Shown piece after piece: positions 14,092 to 21,059 of a stretch of 38,072 bases of DNA. This DNA comes from a virus. The stretch is from positions 1 through 38,072 of IMG/VR virus record IMGVR_UViG_3300032285_004560. One strand, written 5' to 3'. Position 1 is the first letter of the stretch; every line of letters begins with the position of its first letter. The position numbers and the translations under genes are program-made. The notes beneath the pieces were generated by a model. The model saw nothing but the letters and a program-made list of their open reading frames with translations. It did not search any database and was not told the origin of the DNA.

Positions 14092-14589
14092 TTACGCTAG
14101 TTTTTCTGGAAAGCCCAAAGATACACGAGCCTTTTGGATACGCCTCAAAGCAGACGCAGGTGCTTTCCACTTTGATACATCTGTGAAGTCCACATCAGTA
14201 AGTTCGAAAGTGATTGGGCGTGAACGAAGTTCCTCAATCGCACCCCACTTCATCTGACGCTTTAGGTGTTCCTCAACTTTGCCACTCATGTTGAGAGCCT
14301 TATCTTGGGCAGACATAGTTTCAACATTCTTGTCTGGGCGAATAAAGTTCACACGCCATTGCGAGCGTGGAGAGTGGTCAGCGATTGAGCGATAGGTAAT
14401 TGCCATAGCAACTTCCTCGCCCTTTTCGTTCTTGCCCTCTGGAGTGATTAGGAATTGGTAAGTCTGGCGACCTTTTGGAAACTCCAGATAGATTCCCATT
14501 CCTGATACGACAGGTTTGTTTGATTCAGCAGACGAGATTGCGTTAGCAACTTCGTCAGTAAGAGTGCCAAAAGCACTTAGTGGATTCAT
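14092..14589 (-). CDS. unknown protein encoded with the MoxR/VWA pair
   Basis: 165 aa, start MNPLSAFG with AGGACTAATC upstream. The middle is beta-rich: MGIYLEFPKGRQTYQFLITPEG, a charged GKNEKGEEVAMAITYRS turn, then SQWRVNFIRPDKN. A helical segment with EEHLKRQMKWGAIEELRSRP follows, and the end is basic (ALRRIQKARVSLGFPEKLA). I do not recognise the family. Its place at the head of the ATPase operon makes it a candidate substrate or adaptor of the AAA+/VWA machine, which is inference. Confidence 0.8.
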   Translation of the reverse strand: MNPLSAFGTLTDEVANAISSAESNKPVVSGMGIYLEFPKGRQTYQFLITPEGKNEKGEEVAMAITYRSIADHSPRSQWRVNFIRPDKNVETMSAQDKALNMSGKVEEHLKRQMKWGAIEELRSRPITFELTDVDFTDVSKWKAPASALRRIQKARVSLGFPEKLA

Positions 14590-14635
14590 GATTAGTCCTT
14601 TGTTTGTCCTTTGTGAACTTTTGCTCACAAGACGA

Positions 14636-14664
14636 ACTTAGCATGGTTTTCCAGATTGTGTCAA
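14636..14664 (-). promoter_or_regulatory. sigma70-like promoter of the MoxR operon
   Basis: TTGACA (14664-14659), a 17-nt spacer, CTAAGT (14641-14636) on the minus strand. Confidence 0.7.
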
Positions 14665-14777
14665 ATCTATTTACGAAGTTTTTTGAAAGTTTTTTTGGAA
14701 GTTATGCGTGGGGAACTTCGCACGAGCCCTGATCCTTTTTCATTAGAAGTAGTCCAGGTTGGCCGGAGGTGCTAAAT

Positions 14778-15026
14778 CTAATCTTGGATACTTTCAAGTA
14801 ATTCGGGATCAATTACTGATTCAGCGCAGTAGCTGCATACGTACCACTGATCACGATCGTCCAAAACTATAACGTATGGATGGAACCCCCCGTTAACTAC
14901 ACCGACCTCCTCTTGGCAAGCGGAACAGCTAACCCCATCTATTTCATCTAAACCTAGTAACCCAGCGATCATTGCTAGGTCGATGTCCGCTTCGGAGTCG
15001 ACTGTGTGCAGCTCTATGTTTTTCAT
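14778..15026 (-). CDS. zinc-ribbon protein
   Basis: 82 aa. Two knuckles, CSAC (about residue 34) and CSYC (about residue 66), flank a strand-rich segment, giving one zinc ribbon. Acidic overall. The -10-like TATGCT lies exactly 6 nt before the ATG with no ribosome site, so the message is probably leaderless. Function unknown. Confidence 0.75.
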   Translation of the reverse strand: MKNIELHTVDSEADIDLAMIAGLLGLDEIDGVSCSACQEEVGVVNGGFHPYVIVLDDRDQWYVCSYCAESVIDPELLESIQD

Positions 15027-15032
15027 ACGGTT

Positions 15033-15038
15033 AGCATA
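15033..15038 (-). promoter_or_regulatory. -10 box TATGCT of a leaderless promoter
   Basis: Six bases separate the box from the ATG at 15026. No good -35 box is seen. Confidence 0.5.
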
Positions 15039-15065
15039 CCCCGTTCTTCAGATAGTGATTCGTGC

Positions 15066-15102
15066 GAAGTATGCAGTCGAGTCGGAATTCCTCTGCATAC
15101 TT
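15066..15102. repeat. 11-bp inverted repeat GAAGTATGCAG/CTGCATACTTC
   Basis: Perfect arms are separated by about 14 nt, upstream of the leaderless zinc-ribbon gene and outside any coding region. It is an operator-like site or RNA hairpin. No U tract follows, so a terminator is unlikely. Confidence 0.55.
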
Positions 15103-15163
15103 CCAACGAACCATGCACGCCGCTTCATGAAAAGCTTCCCTACGGCAGCTTCTTACGGGTAGC

Positions 15164-15222
15164 AGAAAACCCTCCGTTAGAAGTTAGGAATCGAATCGCA
15201 TCCCGGTTCTTCTAACGAAGGG
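15164..15222 (-). terminator. terminator after the 15242-15558 genes
   Basis: CCCT-CGTTAGAAG/CTTCTAACG-AGGG stem of 13 pairs with one mismatch and a loop of about 25 nt. GGGTTTTCTGC follows on the minus strand. CGTTAGAAGT is a recurring word (also near 16604 and 19539). Confidence 0.65.
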
Positions 15223-15241
15223 CTCGCCGTTGTTTGAAAGT

Positions 15242-15397
15242 TTACTCTTTTTTCGCAGGCCACTGACGCTCAACGAATGCAGACCAATCACCGTCGGGCA
15301 TGTCTTCGTGAACCTCGATACCCTTCTCGATTGCTTCTTCCTCGCTGGCCGCTTCTACCCAGTAGGTAGCGGTGTACTCTACTTGCCACGATGCCAT
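15242..15397 (-). CDS. 51-residue protein, strand plus EEA helix
   Basis: MASWQVEYTATYWVEAASEEEAIEKG, then an acidic end closing WPAKKE. A beta strand followed by an A-SEEEAIEKG helix is the layout of many tiny phage proteins, and the C-terminal part of the Api92-like protein (9595-10437) has a similar plan. It starts 2 nt after the preceding stop, with GGTGGAG as ribosome site. Function unknown. Confidence 0.75.
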   Translation of the reverse strand: MASWQVEYTATYWVEAASEEEAIEKGIEVHEDMPDGDWSAFVERQWPAKKE

Positions 15398-15399
15398 GG

Positions 15400-15558
15400 T
15401 TACTCCACCTCGACCAATTCAGTAAGCAGGCCGTCCGCCTGGTCATCGGTCAGGCCGCATTCCTCCTGAGCGTTAGAAACTGCAGAAGAGTAGCCGTCGT
15501 TAAATCCCCACTGGTATGCGCGTTTGATTGCTGGGTCCGTTAAATCCAAATCGTACAT
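15400..15558 (-). CDS. 52-residue acidic protein of unknown function
   Basis: MYDLDLTDPAIKRAYQWGFNDG, continuing helical and acidic to ELVEVE. AAAGGA lies 8 nt before the ATG. It is followed directly by 15242-15397 in a two-gene operon with the terminator at 15164-15222. The G-F-N-D-G-Y pattern resembles short phage proteins of unknown role. Confidence 0.7.
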   Translation of the reverse strand: MYDLDLTDPAIKRAYQWGFNDGYSSAVSNAQEECGLTDDQADGLLTELVEVE

Positions 15559-15676
15559 TTGGAATCCTTTCTATAGATAACTTAAGGATAGCAGCTTAGC
15601 GGGTTTTGTCAAGTGACACGCCGTATAAAGATAGGCGCATCTAATCATTAATTTCGTAAGAAGTTAGGATGGAACC

Positions 15677-16282
15677 ATGTTGCTTCTTATAACTTACCCG
15701 CGCTCTGGTGCACATTTTTTTCGAGAGAACTTCACAGCATCACAGGGAGGCGAAGACGCCGGCTCGTTCTTCAGTAGCGGCATGAGACTCTCGACTCCAA
15801 ACCCTAACATGCCGGTGCCCGGGCCTATCTCTAAGTTCCATCATGTTCACATGCCCGTGTTCTATACGGACCGGAAGAAAGTAACAATTGTCCGTAACCC
15901 CCGGGATTCGATAGCCTCTTGGGCAGCTATGTCTTGGAAAAAGCATGGTAACGGTCTAACACTGCGTGAATTTCTTAAAAGAGAAATAAATAGATATGTG
16001 GTGATGTACCGGTTTCTTTTATCGGAAGTTGATTTAATCATCAAATACGAGAATCTTCTGGAAGACCCTAAGGGCGCTTGCCGCTTTGTGGCGGAGCAGC
16101 TTGAATTGGAGTTTAAAGATTATACGTATGTCAGCAAACTACAGGACGAGCCGGAGGACGCTTACTATGTTTCCTCTAAGAACCTTGATGACTACCAGGC
16201 CGCTAAAGCTGAGCTGGAAACAATGAATCTGTGGGAGGCTAACCGATTGTACAACCTAGCTGCGAGTCGAGCTAACTTTTAA
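15677..16282 (+). CDS. sulfotransferase-family protein
   Basis: 201 aa, plus strand among minus-strand genes. Residues 7-15 (YPRSGAHFF) form the 5'-phosphosulfate loop, and VRNPRDSIASW (72-82) is the 3'-phosphate motif of PAPS-dependent sulfotransferases. FHHVHMP (54-60) may supply the catalytic His. YENLLEDP (about 124) is also typical of the family. It would transfer sulfate from PAPS to a hydroxyl or amine acceptor; the acceptor is unknown. The short length suits the compact phage versions. It converges on the CHAP gene with a 4-bp overlap. GGATGGAACC precedes the ATG. Confidence 0.88.
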   Translation: MLLLITYPRSGAHFFRENFTASQGGEDAGSFFSSGMRLSTPNPNMPVPGPISKFHHVHMPVFYTDRKKVTIVRNPRDSIASWAAMSWKKHGNGLTLREFLKREINRYVVMYRFLLSEVDLIIKYENLLEDPKGACRFVAEQLELEFKDYTYVSKLQDEPEDAYYVSSKNLDDYQAAKAELETMNLWEANRLYNLAASRANF

Positions 16283-17118
16283 CCAAGCTCCAAGGTAAAC
16301 AGGCCGGTTTCCGACGAAAGCCTCTTCAATGAGTTAACATCTGGCAGGCCGCTTGCATCAGATCCGATGTAACCAACCGTTCGTTGGAAGTTGGCGAAGG
16401 CGGCTGCTGTAGCTGCATCCCACTTTCCACGGTCGCAATTTCCAAGGTCCGTTACTTGTGAAAGCGCTAGCTGAATAAGTTCGATGTGTTTGTTACGGGT
16501 ACCGGTGCGGAGCATCTTCAAACGAACTTCTTCATTCAAGCTCGCCGCTTCAGCGATCTGAGCTAGTTCTAGTTTTCCAGGAGCTTGCCGCATTAACTTC
16601 TTATAAAGCTTCGTTAGAAGTTTAATGATCCGCTTAAGACCTGGACTCTGGAATTCCTCAGGCCTACAGAACAGAGCAACATCCGTCATATAACGAATGT
16701 TCTGATGCACGCCGTCTTGCTGTTGATAAGCTCCGGGACCGGTTGAGTTTCCCTCAATGGTTAAGAATCGACCGTTTGTTTTAAGTTCGCGGACGTCGGT
16801 AACAATCCCGCAATGTGGCATCGAGAAAGCGCTCGCCGTATGCCCGACATTTGATGAGAAGTTAAAGATGGCAATGTCACCAGGCCGTGGTACCTGAGAA
16901 ACGTTACCCCGTCGAATGAATTCAGCGAGCGCCGCTGGAGTATAAACGAAGCTTGGAAGATGGAGGCCGCTCTCCCTGGCCACAACATCAACGAAAGCTC
17001 CGGCCCATGGTTGGGAATCATATCCAACGCGCTCGCCGAAACCTGTACGTCCTAGCAAACCAGCTTGATAGCCTAAGTACTTGCGTGCCGTCGCTAGGAA
17101 AATTTCTAAAGTCTTCAT
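16279..17118 (-). CDS. CHAP-domain protein lacking the expected catalytic Cys
   Basis: 279 aa. The CHAP-like domain covers residues 1-130. DSQPWAGAFVDVV aligns with the usual PWCAAFV nucleophile block but has Ala39 instead of Cys. PRPGDIAIF, HCGIVTDV (His102) and TIEGNST (Glu122, Asn124) supply the remaining conserved parts. A linker follows, and residues 185-279 (WDAATAAAFANFQRTVGYIGSD) read as a degenerate peptidoglycan-binding-like module. The family consists of amidase/endopeptidase lysins. Loss of the Cys suggests a binding or structural role, unless Cys103, next to His102, compensates. It lies in the small-terminase gene cluster. Confidence 0.8.
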   Translation of the reverse strand: MKTLEIFLATARKYLGYQAGLLGRTGFGERVGYDSQPWAGAFVDVVARESGLHLPSFVYTPAALAEFIRRGNVSQVPRPGDIAIFNFSSNVGHTASAFSMPHCGIVTDVRELKTNGRFLTIEGNSTGPGAYQQQDGVHQNIRYMTDVALFCRPEEFQSPGLKRIIKLLTKLYKKLMRQAPGKLELAQIAEAASLNEEVRLKMLRTGTRNKHIELIQLALSQVTDLGNCDRGKWDAATAAAFANFQRTVGYIGSDASGLPDVNSLKRLSSETGLFTLELG

Positions 17119-17154
17119 GTCATTTTGATCTTAGCACACATGTCGAGTGATTTG

Positions 17155-17835
17155 TCAATCTACGAATGCATGTTGCCAAGAGGGGTCCGTTCCTAGGGGC
17201 AGCTCCTCTTGCCATAAGATCCCAGCGAAGTATTTAAATCCTGAAGTTATGGTGTTAACTTGGTGAAAAAATGGCGGGTTGGATGGGAACACGATGATAT
17301 CTCCGGCTATCGGTTTGTACCCAAGGATCTCCGTTCCTTCTTCTTTTGTCCCTATTCGGAAGTTGAGCTCGCCGCCTTCGTAGTCATCATTTAAATAAAC
17401 ATTACAAGTGACGGACCATCTAGTCTTTCGGTTTGGATCTCCGGCATCCGTATGCCATCCCATCTCGACTCCGGGGTTATATCTATTAACCGACATTCCA
17501 CCAAAGAACGGTTTTGTTAGTTCCACATTGAGCTCTGAGAGATAGCTCGCCGTTGCAACTTCAAACGAACGTCGAAGCTCTTTCATAGCTGCAGCTCCAA
17601 GATCATCGGATTTAACTGGCCGGCCTGGACTATGAACGAATGATTGGTTTAAAGATATGGCACGGCCACGTACAGTTTTTCCCACCCAAGGAGCCCACCC
17701 GTTCCAGCAGTAGTGCTCGTCATCAGTTGGGGTAGCTTCGAGTTGATTGATGATTTCTTGAGGGTTCTTAGTGATACCGCGGTAGATGTGAATCGCGGGG
17801 TGTAACTTAACAACAGACACCTCGCCGTTACTCAT
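17155..17835 (-). CDS. prolyl-4-hydroxylase-like 2OG-Fe(II) oxygenase
   Basis: 226 aa. A double-stranded beta-helix is marked by HTDAGD (iron ligands His128 and Asp130), the VTCNVYLNDDYEGGELNF strand pair, PIAGDIIVFP, and FFHQV (His191, third ligand) followed by Lys201 in GFKYF, which may bind the 2OG carboxylate. This matches the P4H superfamily common in aquatic phages. The substrate (protein Pro, or a small molecule) is unknown. Its start overlaps the stop of the 17828-18403 gene by 8 nt. Confidence 0.9.
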   Translation of the reverse strand: MSNGEVSVVKLHPAIHIYRGITKNPQEIINQLEATPTDDEHYCWNGWAPWVGKTVRGRAISLNQSFVHSPGRPVKSDDLGAAAMKELRRSFEVATASYLSELNVELTKPFFGGMSVNRYNPGVEMGWHTDAGDPNRKTRWSVTCNVYLNDDYEGGELNFRIGTKEEGTEILGYKPIAGDIIVFPSNPPFFHQVNTITSGFKYFAGILWQEELPLGTDPSWQHAFVD

Positions 17836-18403
17836 TGGAAAAGAGCTCCTCGGGAAGGATGTCGATTATCAAATGATCGCGATCCGTTGTTCCATTGTTG
17901 ACCAGGCCGTGAGACTTCCCGTTATTAATCTCCCAGCACTCGCCGACTTTCATGTTCTTGGCCTCGCCGGCAATTGTGAACAAAACATCTGGGTTCGTCT
18001 TAAGTGCAATGTGGTTACGACGGACGCTTAGCAAATACTCGCCGCCATCAATGTGATCATAAATGTCAGCTCCAGCCGGCAGCCGCACAATCAAAACACG
18101 AGCAATCCGTCCTTCGTGGAAAGTTGCTAGCTCTTGGGCGATCGGATCAATGAGCGCTTTCAACTTCAAATCAACCGGATCGTACAAAGATCCGCGGAAC
18201 CCTAGCTCCTTAAACTTCATACCGTCTCCACCTGGATAATCATAGATTCCGATGAAGGTTGTTTTTTGATGCGGAAGATTTAATTTTTGGCGTTCAAGGT
18301 TTACGTAGAAAAGATCTTCGTTGTTTGTTACGTACTCGGCGATCTCCGCTACATCGTAGTTCTTGATGAAGTTGAACTTAAAGTTTTCTTGAGGTCTAGA
18401 CAT
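17828..18403 (-). CDS. aspartyl/asparaginyl beta-hydroxylase-like oxygenase
   Basis: 191 aa. The motifs ARVLIVRLPAGADIYDHIDGG (His117, Asp119), RRNHIAL, GECWEINNGKSHGLVN (His165) and a following Arg are the cupin-like pattern of the Asp/Asn beta-hydroxylase family. It is therefore a second, distinct 2OG-Fe(II) enzyme type placed next to the prolyl-hydroxylase-like gene. The two genes overlap by 8 nt (ATGAGTAA), which implies coupled expression and perhaps successive or parallel hydroxylation of phage or host targets. That pairing is inference. Confidence 0.88.
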   Translation of the reverse strand: MSRPQENFKFNFIKNYDVAEIAEYVTNNEDLFYVNLERQKLNLPHQKTTFIGIYDYPGGDGMKFKELGFRGSLYDPVDLKLKALIDPIAQELATFHEGRIARVLIVRLPAGADIYDHIDGGEYLLSVRRNHIALKTNPDVLFTIAGEAKNMKVGECWEINNGKSHGLVNNGTTDRDHLIIDILPEELFSNE

Positions 18404-18406
18404 CCG

Positions 18407-18601
18407 TTAATCCTCCGTACTTAGATCCTGGCCGCCGTTAACGTAGTTAACAACTTTAACGTAGAGCTTCTCCGCTTCATTGGCGAGAGTTGTTAGTCGA
18501 ATGTGCTCGATCCGTGTACCCGCGTTTTCAATGTCCGCTTTAACGTTTTCGTACAAGTTGCTGGCCGCTTCTACTAGTTCATCTTTTTCTTGTTGATCCA
18601 T
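18407..18601 (-). CDS. small helical protein of unknown function
   Basis: 64 aa, two predicted helices with heptad-like spacing (VEAASNLYENVKADIEN and TTLANEAEKLYVKVVNYV). It sits 3 nt after the small-terminase-like gene and 3 nt before the AspH-like gene. Function unknown. Confidence 0.75.
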   Translation of the reverse strand: MDQQEKDELVEAASNLYENVKADIENAGTRIEHIRLTTLANEAEKLYVKVVNYVNGGQDLSTED

Positions 18602-18604
18602 GGG

Positions 18605-19531
18605 TTAGAGCTTATCCGTTTCTTCAGAAGTTGATTCTTGCTGGCCGTCCGTTACAACTTCCGCGTCGAGTATATCTCTATCCGCTTCTATGTGCACGCC
18701 GGCTTCGGCGAGTCTAGCTGCAGAGGAAATCGCACCTTGTGCTAGACGCTCCAACCGTTCTGCGATAACAGAAGCTGCAGGCCGTACATCCAAGTTGACC
18801 GAGGTATCTATTTCTATACCTCCGCGCACGCCGGCTCGGTCGAGGATCTCCGTTGCAGCTTTAAGCTTCACCGGTTCTGACTCCGCGTTCTCCATCAAAT
18901 CTTCAAGAAGATCAACCGCGTAAGGAGCTGCCTGGACCAACTTCGCACGAGCTCGTTCGATGTCATCCGACGGATTCTTCTTCGTTGATCGTAAGTGGAT
19001 GCGGCACAGGCCGTCATCTTTTGGACGCCCGCTGCTCCACAACAAACAACGAATACCGTCATCTTTGATCTGACGACAACGGTGAGGTTGAGCTAGAGGT
19101 TGACGCTTTGCGGAAGTTGGTCCACCTTCCTCTTGTTCTTTGAGGTAGAGGCGGGTGCTGTGGATAACCCACGGTGGTACCAGATAATCCGTTGCTTCTT
19201 CAGCTAAGAGATCCAGGCCGGTTATGTAGTTTGAATTGTTGTCCGTTGGAACTTCAAGTAGTGGACGCTTCTCCGCTAAGGATTGGAGGCGGCGTTCGAT
19301 TCGGGACTCTTTGGTTCGTGCATAGATGAGGCCCGTTACCTGACCGGTGGTTGAGTAGACAGGATCCCATGACATTCCTGCTCGCCGTAATATACCACGG
19401 TTTACAAAGTTATCTTCGCAGACGCCTTTATCGGTCTCTTCAATTCCGAGAGCGGATAGATCTGGGCGGAGGTCGATAGGCGCGTCAACTTGTGACTGGC
19501 CGTCTTCTACATCCGTGTCTTTTTCGAACAT
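18605..19531 (-). CDS. putative terminase small subunit
   Basis: 308 aa. Middle segment: HRCRQIKDDGIRCLLW...CRIH (about residues 150-180), a C-C-C-H zinc-type element. Then comes a helical domain, RARAKLVQAAPYAVDLLEDLMEN, and VKLKAATEILDRAGVRGGIEID (about 220-240). The phrase AA-x-x-ILDRAGV-x-GG with a preceding basic zinc-like segment is typical of actinophage small-terminase-like DNA-binding proteins. Such proteins choose the packaging site. The structured intergenic region just upstream (19532-19821) fits a cos/pac location, and the large subunit is not in the window. The N-terminal 140 residues are not recognised. Confidence 0.65.
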   Translation of the reverse strand: MFEKDTDVEDGQSQVDAPIDLRPDLSALGIEETDKGVCEDNFVNRGILRRAGMSWDPVYSTTGQVTGLIYARTKESRIERRLQSLAEKRPLLEVPTDNNSNYITGLDLLAEEATDYLVPPWVIHSTRLYLKEQEEGGPTSAKRQPLAQPHRCRQIKDDGIRCLLWSSGRPKDDGLCRIHLRSTKKNPSDDIERARAKLVQAAPYAVDLLEDLMENAESEPVKLKAATEILDRAGVRGGIEIDTSVNLDVRPAASVIAERLERLAQGAISSAARLAEAGVHIEADRDILDAEVVTDGQQESTSEETDKL

Positions 19532-19821
19532 AATCTCTCCGTTAGAAGTTGGTTTGTAGGATTCCTACAAAAGCTACCCTAAGTTGTACAACTTACAAGC
19601 CGTTGTTTGTAAGTGACGGTGACCTAGGATACCGGGGAGAGGGCTTGACCCTAAGCCACCGTCCTATTAATTTTACCCGACGGCAAATTATGTGAGTAGA
19701 TTGGAAAAGTTTTTTTGCGCGTGGAGAGGGTGACGAGTACCATTTTGCTCCAAAAACCCCCATTTTGCCCCCGCATAAACAAAAAGTAAGTATTTGTAAA
19801 TAGTCAATACCGCTGTATATT
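19532..19821. other. structured intergenic region, cos/pac or RNA candidate
   Basis: This is about 290 bp without a gene. It has a 15-bp near-palindrome TGTAGGATTCCTACA (19555-19569), the 14-bp palindrome AAGTTGTACAACTT (19581-19594), a CTTACAA/TTGTAAG hairpin (19592-19613), and GACGGTG/CACCGTC closing a domain at 19615-19663 with an inner GGCTT/AAGCC helix. Base composition changes here from motif-rich to AT-rich DNA. Position upstream of the terminase-like gene suggests a packaging site; a structured leader RNA is the alternative. Confidence 0.55.
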
Positions 19822-20280
19822 TTACTTAACAGTAGAAATCGAGTCTCTCAGTTCAATGATTTTAGACTCAACATCAAGAATCTTTTTTAGTTCTGAAAGA
19901 TTTATAAGTGAATGATCTGCTCTACCTCGTTTAGGGCTTCGAACTATAGTTTTCTTTATTGAATATTTTTTAGATAGATATCTAACCCTATTATCAGATA
20001 TACCTAAAAGGTTAGATGCTGTCTTGGCTGAGACATACCCATCATTATCGATAGTGGCTAAAGCTGAGTCAAGAAATGTACTGTAGTTTTTTCGAGGTTC
20101 TTTGTTTTTATAGTATTCAACTACTTCATCACTATCAATCAAATAGCCGGGGGATTTAGAATCTGCTGATCCTTCAATTGGATACTTGGTAAATAGATTT
20201 CTCTTACCAACTAAGAAAAAAATCATAGAAGGAGTTTTACCGACTAGGTTTGCTGTGTCTCGTACTGTCTTTAAGTTCAT
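19822..20280 (-). CDS. DNA-binding protein with two HTH-like segments
   Basis: 152 aa. NLKTVRDTANLVGKTPSMIF at the N-terminus and YVSAKTASNLLGISDNRVRYLSKKY (about residues 77-102) each read as a helix-turn-helix of the excisionase/MerR-like winged type, and a basic wing (KKTIVRSPKRGRADH) follows. A regulator or site-specific DNA-binding role is likely. TATACT lies exactly 6 nt before the ATG, so the transcript is probably leaderless. The C-terminal helix may dimerise. Confidence 0.75.
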   Translation of the reverse strand: MNLKTVRDTANLVGKTPSMIFFLVGKRNLFTKYPIEGSADSKSPGYLIDSDEVVEYYKNKEPRKNYSTFLDSALATIDNDGYVSAKTASNLLGISDNRVRYLSKKYSIKKTIVRSPKRGRADHSLINLSELKKILDVESKIIELRDSISTVK

Positions 20281-20286
20281 AGGTTA

Positions 20287-20292
20287 AGTATA
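20287..20292 (-). promoter_or_regulatory. -10 box TATACT of a leaderless promoter
   Basis: Six bases separate it from the ATG at 20280. No convincing -35 box and no ribosome site. Confidence 0.55.
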
Positions 20293-20363
20293 GAGAAAAA
20301 GATTAATATATCCACCATTAAGAGCATAGATAAAAAGTTTAAATATACACTATTAGTGTCAAA

Positions 20364-21059
20364 TCAATCTAGTACAGAGCTTATGTATTTTTTTAATCCC
20401 TCGGGCGTACCTAAGTCATGAAACTCATCTACTAGATATCCAACTACATGCATGCCGTCCTCAATTGCATATTGGTAAGTTGGTGCTATATAGAACTCAC
20501 CGTTAATACGAAAATCATCTTGGATCATTTTCTTGGCATACTTTACGAAGTCAGATCCTTGCTTCCAGAAATGGACTCCGGTCAAAGCATAGTTGCTTAT
20601 TTGTTTCTTTTCTACAACCTCATGGACAGCATTCATACTATCGAGTTTGGCATAGGACCATCGATCTCCATCTGCCTCAAATAGAGCTAGCCCAGCCTGA
20701 GCATCAATCATATTAAGCATAAAGTCGAGGGCATTCCACTCTAGTACCTGATCGGAATTAATAATAATTAGTGGCTCGTTATTATCTATGCAGTGTTCGG
20801 CAGCTAGGGCACTTAGAGCTGCCCCATCAGCTACCCCATCAAGTTCAATCAAAAAAGAATCTGTATATTTTGAAGTTAGTTTGAAAGCATCAAGTTCACG
20901 CTGAGTTATGAATATCAATCTGCCGTTTAGACCATCAAGATTCATCACTGCCCATTGAAAAAGTGGGATGCCGCAGACATCAATAAATGGCTTTGGCTTG
21001 TCGAATCCGGCATCAGAAAATCTTTTGCCAGCTCCTGCCATAAGAACTACGATATTCAA
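20364..21059 (-). CDS. sugar- or choline-phosphate nucleotidyltransferase
   Basis: 231 aa. GAGKRF (9-14) with KPKPF behind it is the nucleotide-binding signature of NTP-transferase (glucose-1-phosphate uridylyl/thymidylyl-like) enzymes. IINSDQVL (about 98) supplies the metal-binding Asp, and NGEFYIAP is typical of the C-terminal part. It would activate a phosphorylated sugar or polyol as an NDP/CDP derivative. It is the last gene of a three-gene overlapping cassette with the kinase-like 21056-21883 and the GT61 gene 21876-22814. Confidence 0.88.
   Translation of the reverse strand: MNIVVLMAGAGKRFSDAGFDKPKPFIDVCGIPLFQWAVMNLDGLNGRLIFITQRELDAFKLTSKYTDSFLIELDGVADGAALSALAAEHCIDNNEPLIIINSDQVLEWNALDFMLNMIDAQAGLALFEADGDRWSYAKLDSMNAVHEVVEKKQISNYALTGVHFWKQGSDFVKYAKKMIQDDFRINGEFYIAPTYQYAIEDGMHVVGYLVDEFHDLGTPEGLKKYISSVLD

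Larger units (their letters stand above)
15223..19503 (+). repeat. dispersed strand-biased motif CWSGCCG (about 30 copies)
   Basis: Copies of CTCGCCG, CTGGCCG, CAGGCCG and CACGCCG occur about thirty times on the plus strand here, across coding and noncoding DNA, against about two on the opposite strand. Verified examples are 15223, 16832, 16881 and 17032. Within the CHAP gene the copies fall in all three codon phases (encoding Thr-Ala-Ser, Arg-Pro and Phe-Gly-Glu), so protein sequence does not explain them. The motif is sparse after 19.5 kb and uncommon before 9.5 kb. Confidence 0.7.
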
